Assembly: GCA_027315505.1 (NCBI GenBank)
Contig: DAHUXY010000089.1
Coordinates: forward strand, 1 to 37,367
Origin: Vulcanimicrobiota bacterium
GTDB lineage: Bacteria > Vulcanimicrobiota > Vulcanimicrobiia > Vulcanimicrobiales > Vulcanimicrobiaceae
Reading direction: 5' to 3'
Length of the DNA stretch: 37,367 bases
A program made the translations under genes and the position numbers. The notes under the pieces are model-generated. The model did not search any database. It had not been told where the DNA came from and was given only the letters and a program-made list of their open reading frames with translations. Below, piece by piece: positions 26,525-36,492 of the stretch. Numbering within the stretch: the stretch's first letter is position 1; every line of letters starts with the position of its first letter.

Positions 26525-28213
26525 ATGCTACGGCGCCTGGAGATCGAGAATTACGGGCTCATCGACCGAGCGCACATCGCGTTCGCCGGCGGTGCGACGA
26601 TGTTTACGGGCGAGACGGGATCGGGAAAGACGATGCTGCTCGGAGCCTTCGGGTTCGCGCTGGGCGCCCGCGCCGGAAGCGACGTCGTCCGCCGCAACGC
26701 CGCACGCGCCGTGGTGACCCTGGGTTTCGACCCGGACGAGGCGCTCTTCGCCCGTCTCAACGCCGATGGCTTCGAACTCGAGCCCGGCGAGGAAGCAACG
26801 TTCGCTCGCGAGATGAGCGCGTCGGGGAAATCGAGCGTGCGCGTGAACGGGCGCGCCGCGACCGCCGGATACTTGCGTGAAATCGGCACGCGCGTCGCGC
26901 AGATCGTGGGGCAGCACGAGGCGCAACGGTTGCTCTCGCCTTCCTACCATCTCGAAGCCGTCGATCGTTTCGCCGGCGATCCGGCGCTCGAGGCGAAATC
27001 GCGCGTCGCGCAAGCGTACGAGCACGTTCGCGACGCGGAGCGCCGGATGGCGGCGCTGCAAGCCGGCGATCGCCTCGCCCAAGAACGCTACGAGGACGCG
27101 CGCTTCGCGCTGGACGATATCGAGGCCGCGGCCGCGCTGGAAGGGGAGGACGCGCAACTCGACGAGCGTCGCCGTTATCTCGATCACGCCGAGCGCATCG
27201 CCGCGGCGTTGCGCGGGGCGCACGCGGCTTTGGCCGACGACGACGCGAGCGCGGGCGGCAGCCTCGGCGTCGCCAGCGTCGCGCTCGGGGGAATCGCGGA
27301 GATCTCCCAAGACCTGCGCGAGATGGCGACTCAAGCCGGCGCGCTTCAAAGTGAAGTCTCGGAATTGGCGACGCGCATCGCGCGCGAACTCGATGCCGCC
27401 GAATCCGATCCCGCGGAGCTCGAGCGTATTAACGCGCGGCTCGACGTGCTCGACCGTCTCAAACGTCGCTACGGCGGGAGTATCGAAGCGGTACACGCGC
27501 ACGCCGCCGCCGCGCGCGACATGGTTGCTGCGTTCGAAGCGCGCGATCGCGATCTCCAGAGCGTCGCGGCCAATCTCGATGCGGCCAAAGCCGCGCTCGA
27601 GCGCGAAGCCCGAGCGCTCACGGAGCTGCGTCGCGCCGCGACGGCCCGCCTGCGCGTTGCCGTCGAGGCCGAGCTGGCGGATCTCGCGCTAGCGAACGCG
27701 CGGGTCGAAGCGCAGATGATCGCGCGACCGTCGGCCGGCCCCGACGGAGCCGAATCGATCGAGTTGCTGTTCGCGGCCGATCCGGGCGAAGTCTTGCGAC
27801 CGCTTGCGAAGGTTGCCTCGGGCGGCGAGCTTTCACGCTTATTGCTCGCGCTGGTCGTCGTCCTCGCGGGCCGGCGCGAATCCAGCGCGCTCGTCTTCGA
27901 CGAAATCGACGCGGGTATCGGCGGTGCGACCGCAACCGCAGTCGGCGCCCGCATCGGCGGCTTGGCGCGTTGCGCCCAAGTCGTCTGCGTGACGCATCTC
28001 GCCCAACTCGCGGCCTGGGCCGATCGGCATTACGTCTTGGAGAAGCGCGACGAGCGAGAAGGGGTCGCCATCGCGCTCCACGAGATCGAGGGGGAGAGCG
28101 CGCGGGCCGTCGAGCTCGCACGCATGCTCTCGGGCGAGCCGCACGCGATCGCGCTGGAACACGCGCGCACGCTACTGCGCGGCGTGCGGGTTATGGAATC
28201 TGGTGCACTTTGA
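26525..28213 (+). CDS. recN: DNA repair protein RecN
   Basis: MLRRLEIENYGLIDRAHIAFAGGATMFTGETGSGKTMLLGAFGFALGARA, QIVGQHEAQRLLSPSYHLEAVD, VASGGELSRLLLALVVVLAG, LVFDEIDAGIGGATATAVGARIGGLARCAQVVCVTHLAQLAAWADRHY. Start at 26525, not 26351. Confidence 0.95.
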   Translation: MLRRLEIENYGLIDRAHIAFAGGATMFTGETGSGKTMLLGAFGFALGARAGSDVVRRNAARAVVTLGFDPDEALFARLNADGFELEPGEEATFAREMSASGKSSVRVNGRAATAGYLREIGTRVAQIVGQHEAQRLLSPSYHLEAVDRFAGDPALEAKSRVAQAYEHVRDAERRMAALQAGDRLAQERYEDARFALDDIEAAAALEGEDAQLDERRRYLDHAERIAAALRGAHAALADDDASAGGSLGVASVALGGIAEISQDLREMATQAGALQSEVSELATRIARELDAAESDPAELERINARLDVLDRLKRRYGGSIEAVHAHAAAARDMVAAFEARDRDLQSVAANLDAAKAALEREARALTELRRAATARLRVAVEAELADLALANARVEAQMIARPSAGPDGAESIELLFAADPGEVLRPLAKVASGGELSRLLLALVVVLAGRRESSALVFDEIDAGIGGATATAVGARIGGLARCAQVVCVTHLAQLAAWADRHYVLEKRDEREGVAIALHEIEGESARAVELARMLSGEPHAIALEHARTLLRGVRVMESGAL

Positions 28214-29624
28214 GCAGGTTCGTGCCGCCCGCCCCCACCGGCATGCCGGTGGTAAACGCGATCAAATCGCCGGTCCGCACGAGGCCGGCCTGCACCATCG
28301 TCTGTTCGGTGACGTAGAGCAGGACGTCGGTTGAGGTGTAGGCCGGAATGAGCAGCGATTCGGTTCCCCAAATCAGCGCGAGCCTCCGCGCGACCTCGGG
28401 GTTGGGCGTGAGCGCGATCACCCGCGCACGCGGGCGGAATGCGGCGATGTGGTGCGCGGTATTCCCGGTCGTCGTTCCGGTAACGATGAACGGGATGTTC
28501 AACTCGTCGCTCGAGCGCGTGGCAGCTTCGGCGATCGAGGTGGCGATCGTCGGCACGATGCCGTGAAGGCGGCGGTCGCGGAGCATTGCGTGCGGATAAC
28601 TCTTCTCGACTTCGCGCGCGATCTCGGCCATGGTGCGGACCGCTTCGGTGGGATACGTGCCGCGCGCGGTTTCGCCCGAAAGCATCACGGCATCGGTGCC
28701 GTCGAGAATGGCGTTGGCGACGTCGGCAACTTCGGCACGGGTTGGACGCGACGCGAAGGTCATCGACTCGAGCATCTGGGTGGCGGTGATGACGGGCTTA
28801 CTCGCGCGATTGCATTTCGCGATGAGGGTCTTCTGGATCAGCGGCACGCGCTCGAGCGGAATCTCGATGCCGAGATCACCGCGGGCGACCATGATCCCGT
28901 CGGCCGCTTCCACGATACTGTCGAGGTTCTCCAGCGCTTCGTGCTTTTCGATCTTTGCGAGGACGGGGATGCGCGCCCCGCGTTCGGCCATGAAGGCTTT
29001 GACGCGATTGATGTCTTCGGCGCTGCGCACGAATGAGACGGCCACGTAATCGACGCGTTGCTCGATACCGAACGCGAGATACTCGAAGTCGCGCTCGGTG
29101 ACCGAGGTGATGTTCAGCGAGCCGTCCGGGTAGTTGATGCCTTGCGTCGAGCGCAACTCGCCGCCGAACTCCACCGTCGTTTCGATATCGGTGGCGTTTT
29201 TGTCGACGATGCGTAGCGTGATCTGGCCGTCTTGCAAGTAAATGCGATTGCCGATCGAGACGTCGTGGGGCAAGTCCTTGTACTGCACGCCGATTCGCTC
29301 GTTCGTTCCCGGTACGTCCTGCGTGGTCAATACGAAACGCATGCCGCGTTCCAACTTCACCGAGTCGAGGCCGTCCGCGAGTTTGCCGGTGCGAACCTTC
29401 GGGCCCGGGAGGTCTTGGAGGATCGCGGTATGGATGCCGAGCTCGGCGCTCACCGTACGCGCGGTGCGAATCACTTCGGCGTGCTCTTCCGGCGTGCCGT
29501 GCGAAAAATTCAATCGCAAGACGTTCGCGCCGGAGATGAAAAGCGAGCGCATGATGGCCGGATCGCGCGATGCCGGGCCGATGGTCGCAACGATTTTCGT
29601 GCGTTTCTGTAAGACGGTTTCCAT
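28191..29624 (-). CDS. pyk: Pyruvate kinase
   Basis: RTKIVATIGPASRDPAIMRSLFISGANVLRLNFSHGTPEEH, LQDLPGPKVRTG, VLAKIEKHEALENLDSIVEAADGIMVARGDLGIEIPLERVPLIQK, TATQMLESMTFASRPTRAEVADVANAILDGTDAVMLSGETARG. Confidence 0.97.
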   Translation of the reverse strand: METVLQKRTKIVATIGPASRDPAIMRSLFISGANVLRLNFSHGTPEEHAEVIRTARTVSAELGIHTAILQDLPGPKVRTGKLADGLDSVKLERGMRFVLTTQDVPGTNERIGVQYKDLPHDVSIGNRIYLQDGQITLRIVDKNATDIETTVEFGGELRSTQGINYPDGSLNITSVTERDFEYLAFGIEQRVDYVAVSFVRSAEDINRVKAFMAERGARIPVLAKIEKHEALENLDSIVEAADGIMVARGDLGIEIPLERVPLIQKTLIAKCNRASKPVITATQMLESMTFASRPTRAEVADVANAILDGTDAVMLSGETARGTYPTEAVRTMAEIAREVEKSYPHAMLRDRRLHGIVPTIATSIAEAATRSSDELNIPFIVTGTTTGNTAHHIAAFRPRARVIALTPNPEVARRLALIWGTESLLIPAYTSTDVLLYVTEQTMVQAGLVRTGDLIAFTTGMPVGAGGTNLLKVHQIP

Positions 29625-29690
29625 AAGCGTTTGTGGCCTTGCGATGGCGCGGCTGCAGGCTCCTGCGCGCCTCGAAGCGCACTTACCCTC

Positions 29691-31055
29691 GTGCCCGATC
29701 CGACCGACCGGCGCTACCGCGAGCGGCTCGCGGGAAGCACCCTCGCATCGCTCCTGTTGCACCTCGTGCTCGCGGCGCTGCTGTTCGCGGTCGTCGCGAA
29801 CTCATCACAGGAAGGTGCGTCGGAGAGCGTCATCGGCGCGCAAATCGTAACGGTGCAGCAGCGAACGCCGGCCGTCGCCCAAGTGCAGCCGGCCGTTCCG
29901 CATCCGGCGGCCCCGCAGCCCTATGCTCCGCGCATCGCGCCGCCGCAGCATCCACCGCTCGTCCAACCCGCCCGCGAGCCCGTTCCGCCCAGCCGTCACG
30001 AGCTGGCCAAGATCGTGGCGTCGGCTCCGCCGAATCCGCCGCCGGTCCCGCAGGCGTCGATTCAGCCGGCTCCGCAGCCGACGCAAGCGGTCGTGGAACC
30101 GCACCCGGCGATGAGCGTTGCCGCGGTGCCGGTGAGCCTCCCCACCGCCTCCGCCGTCGCCGTCACGTTAAAATTCCCCCCGACCGCGGCACCATCGCCC
30201 GTCCCGACCAGCATTCCAACCGCGCGGCCGACGCAGAAGCCGCCGGCGCCGACCGCGGCGCCGTCGCGGGCTCCCGCAACCCCGGCGCCGGTTGCGAGCG
30301 CTACCTCTGCGCCCACCGCAGCTCCCGTGGCTCCCGCGGCCAAGCGTAGCCCCACCCCCGCGGCGAGCGCCTTACCGGCCGCTCGAGCGTCGGCCAGCCC
30401 GGCAAAAACCGCCGGCGTCCCGAGCCCCGGCCCGACCAGCGCCGCGGTTCCGGCCAAGACGGCGGGCAAAGCCGCCCAGCCGGGCCCGAAAGGGCACGCC
30501 TCGCCGGGTCCGCGCGCCGGCAACGCGCCGGGAAAAGCCAAGCCCGGCCCGTCGCGAGCCGTGAATCTCCCGCCGAGCCCGCCTCCGCGTCCCGGCCCTG
30601 GCGCCGCGCGCAAACCCTCGATCGATCTGAACGCCCGGCTGCGGGCGATGCTTCCTCACAATGCCGTGCACCCCGAACTCAAGCAGTACGTTCCCCCGGT
30701 CTCGCTGCGCGGCCGTCTCGTTCCAACGCCGCCGCCGGAGGTTGTGGCCCGGACCAAGTTCCGGCTCAGCGAGGCAGGCGGCGGTAGCGAGAACCGCATC
30801 GAGATGTGGGTCGCCAGCGTCCGCCATGAAGGGCCGCTCACGCTGTGCACCGGCTGGCTGTTGCGCTTTCCCCGCGCCGCCCGCCAAAATCCCGGCGGCG
30901 CGAACGGAACGCAGATCAGCATCTTCGGCGGCCACACCAAGGCGCCGCTCGCACCTTTCGATGAAGGCTTGAACCCGATCGTCGAAGCGAATGCGACGGT
31001 AACGTGCAGCGAACGGCACCTCACGCCGTTCTCGCCTGCCTCCTCGTCGCCGTAA
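29691..31055 (+). CDS. Pro/Ala-rich TonB-like membrane-anchored protein with uncharacterised C-terminal domain
   Basis: GTG start 29691; STLASLLLHLVLAALLFAVVA TM anchor, about 270-aa Pro/Ala-rich linker, C-terminal LKQYVPPVSLRGRLVPTPPPEVVARTKFRLSE...NRIEMWVASVRHEGPLTLCTGWLLRFPRAARQN not resembling TonB_C. Confidence 0.7.
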   Translation: MPDPTDRRYRERLAGSTLASLLLHLVLAALLFAVVANSSQEGASESVIGAQIVTVQQRTPAVAQVQPAVPHPAAPQPYAPRIAPPQHPPLVQPAREPVPPSRHELAKIVASAPPNPPPVPQASIQPAPQPTQAVVEPHPAMSVAAVPVSLPTASAVAVTLKFPPTAAPSPVPTSIPTARPTQKPPAPTAAPSRAPATPAPVASATSAPTAAPVAPAAKRSPTPAASALPAARASASPAKTAGVPSPGPTSAAVPAKTAGKAAQPGPKGHASPGPRAGNAPGKAKPGPSRAVNLPPSPPPRPGPGAARKPSIDLNARLRAMLPHNAVHPELKQYVPPVSLRGRLVPTPPPEVVARTKFRLSEAGGGSENRIEMWVASVRHEGPLTLCTGWLLRFPRAARQNPGGANGTQISIFGGHTKAPLAPFDEGLNPIVEANATVTCSERHLTPFSPASSSP

Positions 31056-31071
31056 CGCGCGCGATTCCCAC

Positions 31072-31100
31072 TTGAAGGCCGATCTTTGTCGCAGTAAAAT
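31072..31100 (+). promoter_or_regulatory. Sigma70-like promoter TTGAAG-17-TAAAAT ahead of the rimP-nusA leader
   Basis: TTGAAG 31072-31077, TAAAAT 31095-31100, 17-nt spacer. Confidence 0.7.
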
Positions 31101-31105
31101 GGAGG

Positions 31106-31339
31106 CGTACCCGATGGGTACGGACTTCGTGAAGTGACGAACGAAGGAGGGCGGTTGGAACCGCAAGATCCACCGGGCAATTACGCCCGCGAGGCACGCG
31201 CAACATAGGGCCACGCTCCCTGCGGACTGAGCCCACGCAAGCCGGACGATACTCCGGTCGCGCGTAGATCGCATCAGAACGTTCGAGACCGAAAACGTCG
31301 GGCCGCACCCACCGCGGGGTTGCGGCCCGACGTGTTTTT
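31106..31339 (+). ncRNA. Putative structured leader or standalone ncRNA upstream of rimP-nusA-infB (no known family recognised)
   Basis: Promoter, serial hairpins (CGTACCC-GAT-GGGTACG; ACTTC-GT-GAAGT; GCGGTT-GG-AACCGC; CGGGC-AATTAC-GCCCG; CCGGA-CGATAC-TCCGG) and a terminal intrinsic terminator. Confidence 0.5.
31295..31339 (+). terminator. Intrinsic terminator/attenuator before rimP
   Basis: ACGTCGGGCCGCA-CCCACCGCGGGGT-TGCGGCCCGACGT followed by GTTTTT; 13-bp perfect stem plus inner CCC/GGG. Confidence 0.88.
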
Positions 31340-31419
31340 CGGTATGCTGAGGACGGTTTTCGATCGTAAGCGTGGGCAGGTCCCGCGCTTCGTTGTTGTA
31401 GGGGGGCGCTTTCGGCGGC

Positions 31420-31926
31420 ATGGACAAGGAGAGCCTGGTCATCGCTTTCGAACGCGAACTCGACGCGATCGTCCACGATCCGGCGTATGCCGATGTCGAG
31501 GTGGTGCTGCATGCGGCGCGCCCGCACCGCAAGGCCGTCGCGCTCAGCGTGACGATCGATAAGGTCGGAGGCGTCGATCTTGCGACCTGCGAGCGAATCG
31601 CGGCGCGGATCAACGACGCACTCGAAACGATCGAAGAGGAGTATTCGCTGGAAGTCGAATCCGCGGGGCTCGAGCGGCCGCTCGTGCGTCCGGCCGACTA
31701 CGAGCGATTCGCCGGAAAGAAAGCCCGCGTGGTGACCACGCTGACGATCGCCGGCGCAAAGACGCACCGTGGCATCCTTCGGGGGCTACGAGGCGAAACC
31801 GTCATTCTGGAAACCGAGAACGGCGAACTGCCGTTGCCGGTAGCAACGATCAAATCGGCGAATTTGGAGTACGATCCGCGCGCCGATCTGCAACGCGATA
31901 AACGTGAACGGAAAACACATGGCTGA
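31420..31926 (+). CDS. rimP: Ribosome maturation factor RimP
   Basis: LDAIVHDPAYADVEVVLHAARPHRKAVALSVTIDKVGGVDLATCERIAARINDALE...YSLEVESAGLERPLVRPADYERFAGKKARV. Confidence 0.92.
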   Translation: MDKESLVIAFERELDAIVHDPAYADVEVVLHAARPHRKAVALSVTIDKVGGVDLATCERIAARINDALETIEEEYSLEVESAGLERPLVRPADYERFAGKKARVVTTLTIAGAKTHRGILRGLRGETVILETENGELPLPVATIKSANLEYDPRADLQRDKRERKTHG

Positions 31927-33154
31927 ACCGGTAGCTGAAGAAAAACTCATCGACGTTCTGTCCTTCATTGCGAAAGAACGCAACATTCCATTCGAGATGC
32001 TGCTCGAAGCGCTCGAAGCCGCACTGCTAACGGCGTACAAGCGCCATTACGGCAGCGAAGCGAATGCGATCGTCACGGTCGATCGTCAGAGCGGGGATTA
32101 TCGCGTGTACCATCGGCGCAACGTCGTCGAAGAGGTCGTCGATCCCAAGCTCGAGGTCTCGCTCAAGCAGGCCGGCGCTCCGTACCAGGCGGGCGACTTC
32201 TACGACGAAGAGGTCACGCCCAAAGAGTTCGGTCGCATCGCCGCGCAGACCGCCAAGCAAGTCATCGTGCAGCGCATCCGCGAAGCCGAGCGCGACACCG
32301 TCTTCAATAAGTACGCTCGCAAGCTCAACGATTTGGTGACGGGCTCCGTGCAGCGCTACGAACAGCGCAACATGTACGTGCTGCTCGAGGGACGCGACGA
32401 AGCGATTTTGCCGCTCTCGGAGCAAGTCCCGGGCGAGGCGTTCCGGATCAACGATTTCATCCGCGCCTACGTTGTCGACGTGCGTAAATCACCCAAGGGC
32501 CCGCAAGTGGTGCTCTCGCGCTCGGCCGAAGGGCTGGTGCAACGTCTGCTCGAGCTGGAAGTCCCCGAAATCGCGGACGGCACCGTCGAGATCATGGCGA
32601 TCGCACGCGAGGCCGGGAGCCGCTCCAAGGTTGCAGTGCGCAGCCTGCGCTCCGAAGTCGATCCGATCGGCGCGTGCCTGGGGCCAAAATCCAGCCGGAT
32701 CGCGAACGTCTCGGATAACTTGCGCGGCGAGAAGATCGACGTCATTCGTTACGACGCCGAACACGAAGCCTTCATCATGAACGCGCTCGCGCCGGCCAAG
32801 GTGATCTCCGTCGAATTGTTCGAAGACGACGGGGTTGCGTTGGTCGTGGTTCCCGATTACCAACTCTCGCTCGCGATCGGGCGCGAGGGCCAGAACGTGC
32901 GTCTCGCCGCGCGTCTCACCGGCTGGCGATTGGATATCGCGAGCGAAACCGAAGCCGACGAAGCGCGCGAGCGCTATCTGGCCGAGAGAACGGAACGCAC
33001 CGCCGAGGACGGTACGCTGGAAGCCGCTACCGAGCCCGAGGCCGTCGCCGCAGAAGCGCAAGCCGAGCCGGCGGCAGCCGCCGAAGGCATCGACGCCGAT
33101 CTCATTCGGAAGCTCGAAGAGTTCCGTCGCGAGCGGCTGGGAGATGGCGAGTAG
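31919..33154 (+). CDS. nusA: Transcription termination/antitermination factor NusA
   Basis: LLEALEAALLTAYKRHYG, VTPKEFGRIAAQTAKQVIVQRIREAERD, LSRSAEGLVQRLLELEVPEIADGTVEIMAIAREAGSRSKVAVRS, DPIGACLGPKSSRIANVSDNLRGEKIDVI, LAIGREGQNVRLAARLTGWRLDI. Confidence 0.96.
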   Translation: MAEPVAEEKLIDVLSFIAKERNIPFEMLLEALEAALLTAYKRHYGSEANAIVTVDRQSGDYRVYHRRNVVEEVVDPKLEVSLKQAGAPYQAGDFYDEEVTPKEFGRIAAQTAKQVIVQRIREAERDTVFNKYARKLNDLVTGSVQRYEQRNMYVLLEGRDEAILPLSEQVPGEAFRINDFIRAYVVDVRKSPKGPQVVLSRSAEGLVQRLLELEVPEIADGTVEIMAIAREAGSRSKVAVRSLRSEVDPIGACLGPKSSRIANVSDNLRGEKIDVIRYDAEHEAFIMNALAPAKVISVELFEDDGVALVVVPDYQLSLAIGREGQNVRLAARLTGWRLDIASETEADEARERYLAERTERTAEDGTLEAATEPEAVAAEAQAEPAAAAEGIDADLIRKLEEFRRERLGDGE

Positions 33155-33392
33155 GCCGCTCCGTACGTGCGTCGGGTGCCGCAAGCGATTCCCGCAATCC
33201 GATTTGGTTCGATTCGTTCGCGGGCCGGCCGGTTGGAAGGCGGATCTCCCGGCATCCAGACGCAAACAACCGGGGCGGGGCGCCTACCTGTGTTCGGCGG
33301 CCTGCGTCGCCCGGGCGGCAAAGAATCGCCGGTACCCGGGGCTTGCATCCGTCGCCGACGAATATGGGTTACTAAGTAGTTCGTTGAAATGA
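33144..33392 (+). CDS. ylxR: YlxR-family (DUF448) RNA-binding protein
   Basis: RPLRTCVGCRKRFPQSDLVRFVRGPAGW...RKQPGRGAYLCSAACVARAAKN. Confidence 0.9.
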   Translation: MASRPLRTCVGCRKRFPQSDLVRFVRGPAGWKADLPASRRKQPGRGAYLCSAACVARAAKNRRYPGLASVADEYGLLSSSLK

Positions 33393-33591
33393 GTGAAACA
33401 ATGATAACGAAGACGAGCGACCGGCCGTCCTAATGCGATGAGGGACGCAAATTGATCACGTAGCGGGGTAGCCGGCCGGATGGTTGGGGGGCCCCGCGTA
33501 ACACGCGGGAGGCGTCGTTCCGGTTCTTGAGCCGAAACGGTCCCTCTCCAACTTGATGAGGACCCTAGCGCGCAGACCGCGTTGGGGAGAG

Positions 33592-36459
33592 ATGTTGGCT
33601 ACGGGTAAAGTACGGATTTTCGAGCTCGCCAAAGAGGTAGGGCTCACGTCCAAGGAACTAATCGTGCTCTTTAACGAGCGCTTGGGCGGGATCTTCGAAG
33701 CAAAGAATCAGCTCAGCGTGGTCCCCGAGCAGATCGCGGACCTGGTTCGCAGCGTGCTCAAACCGGCCGCAGCGCCGGCGCGGGCCGCGGCTCCGGCCGC
33801 TAAAGCTGCGGGCACAGCCAGAGGCGCGACCGCAGTTGCCGAGCCTCCCGTAGCGCCGCCGGTTGTCGCAGCGGCTCCGCCCGCCGCCGCCGTCGCCGAA
33901 GCGCCGGTGAGCAAGCTCAAGCCCGTGACCGGCACCACGCGAACGCCGGCCAAGAGCAAGCCGAAGGTCGCCGCCCCTGCCGCGGTTGCCGCACCCGTGC
34001 CCGAAGAGCAACCCGAAGCCCAGGCTCCGGCTCCCGCGGCGCCCGCGCTCGTTCCGGAGACCGCCCCGCTTCCCACCCCGGCTCCCGCCCCGGCCGCACC
34101 TGCGCCGGCGCCCGCCGCGATCCCCGAGCACCCGGCCAAGGCAGCTCCGCCCAAGGCCGCCCCGGCAACGCCGGTCGCGCCTCGTCCGGCCGCCCCGCGG
34201 GTAGCGAAGCCGCCCGTTCCCGACATGCCGATTCCGCAGTTACGCCCGGTTCCGGCCGGCCAGTCCTCGATTGCGCGCCGCGCGCCCGCGCCGACGACGT
34301 CGGCTTCAGCCTCTCCCGGCCCACAGACCGGCATGCCCGGGCGTCCGGGCGTCGCTCCGCGTCCCGGCGAAGCGCTTCCCGGCCAAGGCGGCAAGGGACT
34401 CATCTCCCCCGCGCCGCCGCGCGCTCCGGGAGCGCCGATCCCCATGGCTCCGCCGCGCCGGCCGGTCGGCAACGGCCCGTTCCGCCCGCTCGCGCCCGGC
34501 TCGCGCCCGATGCCGCCGCGTCCCGGCGTCCCATCCTCGCCGACCGACGGCCCCGCGCCGTCGGCAGGCGGACGCCCGGGCGACCGCTCGCGCATCCACG
34601 ACGACAAATCGACCTCCAAGAAAGATCGCGAAAAAGAACTTCTGATCGAAAAAGAGCGTCAGCGTAAGAAGAAGACCGGCGATCACGCGCCGATCGCTCC
34701 GGCGCGAACCCTCGAAGCGATCGAGATCCCCGATCTGTTGACGGTGCAAGAACTTGCGACCTCGATGATCGTTCCGGTCAAAGACGTTATCACCGAGCTC
34801 ATCAAGATGGGCACGATGGCGACGATCAACCAGAACATCTCCAGCGACGTCGCAATCGCAGCCGCCAAAAAATTCGGTTTCAATGCGGTCGTTAAGGAAG
34901 CCGGCGAAGAAGTCACCGTCGAGCAAGAAGAAGACAAACCGGAGATGCTTACGACGCGTCCGCCGGTCGTAACGGTCCTCGGACACGTCGACCACGGTAA
35001 GACGTCGCTGCTCGACCGGATTCGCGTCGCCAACGTCGCCGGCGGCGAAGCCGGCGGCATCACGCAGAAAATCGGTGCATACACCGTCGAATCGAAGGAT
35101 CGCAAGATCACCTTCATCGATACGCCGGGCCACGAAGCGTTCACCGCCATGCGCGCCCGCGGCGCGCGCGTCACCGACGTCGCGATCCTCGTGGTCGCGG
35201 CCGACGACGGCGTCATGCCGCAAACGCGCGAAGCCGTCGCGCACGCCAAGGCCGCGAACGTGCCGATCGTCGTCGCCATCAATAAGATGGACAAACCCGA
35301 CGCTCAGCCCGACCGCGTCAAACAGCAACTGATGGAACTCGGTCTGCAGCCCGTCGATTGGGGCGGCAAGGTCGAAATGGTTCCGGTTTCCGCCAAGAGC
35401 GGCGAGGGCATCGAATCGTTGCTCGAAACCGTCTTGCTCGAAGCCGACATCCGCGATCTCAAAGCCAACAAGAATCGCCGCGCCACCGGCGTGGTGATCG
35501 AATCGCAGCTCTCCAAGGGCCGCGGTGCGGTTGCGACCGTGCTGATTCAGAACGGTACGTTACGCGTCGGCGACATCATCGTCGTCGGCGGTACCTTCGG
35601 CAAGGTTCGCGCGCTCATCGACGACAAAGGCAAGCAGGTCAAGAAAGCCGGGCCTTCGATCCCGGTCGAAGTGATGGGCCTCTCCGACGTCCCCGCAGCG
35701 GGCGATACGCTCATGGTCGTCAGCGACGAACGCGTAGCGCGCGAAGCTGCCGAGAAACGCAAGACGCGACGTCGCGACGTGCGCATCGCGGGCACCGGCT
35801 CGCAACGCATCTCGCTCGAAACGTTCATGCAGATGCCGACCGAGGGCAAGAAGACCCTCAACCTCATCATCAAAGCCGACGGGCAAGGCTCGCTCGAAGC
35901 GTTGCGTACGCGCATGGAATCGCTCTCGACCGAAAACGTCGATATCCGCGTCATTCACGGCGGCGTCGGTGCGATCTCACCGAACGACGTCAACCTCGCC
36001 AGCGCCTCCAATGCGGTGCTGATCGGCTTCAACATCCGTCCGGACGAAACGGCAAAGCGTCTGGCCGATAACGAAGGCGTCGATCTGCGCTTCTATCAGG
36101 TGATCTACGAGATCGAAGAAGACCTCAAGAAGGCGATGAAAGGCATGCTCGCGCCGATCGAACGCGAGGTCGTCCTCGGCCACGCCGAGGTTCGCGCGGT
36201 GTTCAAGGTCAGCAAGGTCGGCACGATCGTCGGCTGCTACGTCAAGGACGGCAAGATCACGCGCAATGCGAAGATTCGCCTGCTGCGCGATTCGGCGGTG
36301 GTCTTCACCGGCGAAATCGAGAGCTTGCGCCGCGTCAAGGACGACGTTCGCGAAGTCGCCGAAGGGTACGAGTGCGGCATCCAAATCGCCAAGTACCAGG
36401 ACCTCAAAGAAGGCGACATCATCGAAGCCTACATGATCGAGAAGGTCGCAGCGGAGTAG
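33592..36459 (+). CDS. infB: Translation initiation factor IF-2
   Basis: [26 protein letters not shown], long Pro/Ala linker, [77 protein letters not shown]. Confidence 0.97.
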   Translation: MLATGKVRIFELAKEVGLTSKELIVLFNERLGGIFEAKNQLSVVPEQIADLVRSVLKPAAAPARAAAPAAKAAGTARGATAVAEPPVAPPVVAAAPPAAAVAEAPVSKLKPVTGTTRTPAKSKPKVAAPAAVAAPVPEEQPEAQAPAPAAPALVPETAPLPTPAPAPAAPAPAPAAIPEHPAKAAPPKAAPATPVAPRPAAPRVAKPPVPDMPIPQLRPVPAGQSSIARRAPAPTTSASASPGPQTGMPGRPGVAPRPGEALPGQGGKGLISPAPPRAPGAPIPMAPPRRPVGNGPFRPLAPGSRPMPPRPGVPSSPTDGPAPSAGGRPGDRSRIHDDKSTSKKDREKELLIEKERQRKKKTGDHAPIAPARTLEAIEIPDLLTVQELATSMIVPVKDVITELIKMGTMATINQNISSDVAIAAAKKFGFNAVVKEAGEEVTVEQEEDKPEMLTTRPPVVTVLGHVDHGKTSLLDRIRVANVAGGEAGGITQKIGAYTVESKDRKITFIDTPGHEAFTAMRARGARVTDVAILVVAADDGVMPQTREAVAHAKAANVPIVVAINKMDKPDAQPDRVKQQLMELGLQPVDWGGKVEMVPVSAKSGEGIESLLETVLLEADIRDLKANKNRRATGVVIESQLSKGRGAVATVLIQNGTLRVGDIIVVGGTFGKVRALIDDKGKQVKKAGPSIPVEVMGLSDVPAAGDTLMVVSDERVAREAAEKRKTRRRDVRIAGTGSQRISLETFMQMPTEGKKTLNLIIKADGQGSLEALRTRMESLSTENVDIRVIHGGVGAISPNDVNLASASNAVLIGFNIRPDETAKRLADNEGVDLRFYQVIYEIEEDLKKAMKGMLAPIEREVVLGHAEVRAVFKVSKVGTIVGCYVKDGKITRNAKIRLLRDSAVVFTGEIESLRRVKDDVREVAEGYECGIQIAKYQDLKEGDIIEAYMIEKVAAE

Positions 36460-36492
36460 GGCTCGTCTTTGGTTGGCGGGCCGGCGGCACAT

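Noticed and set aside
31144-31165. T-box-like motif (TGGAACCGC) in the rimP leader
   Set aside because: No Stem I/specifier features, and the terminator is about 130 nt downstream rather than overlapping an antiterminator; the sequence forms a simple GCGGTT/AACCGC hairpin.
33760-34600. Highly repetitive Pro/Ala coding region of infB and matching antisense ORFs
   Set aside because: Normal disordered IF2 linker; antisense Gly/Ala ORFs are mirror artefacts.
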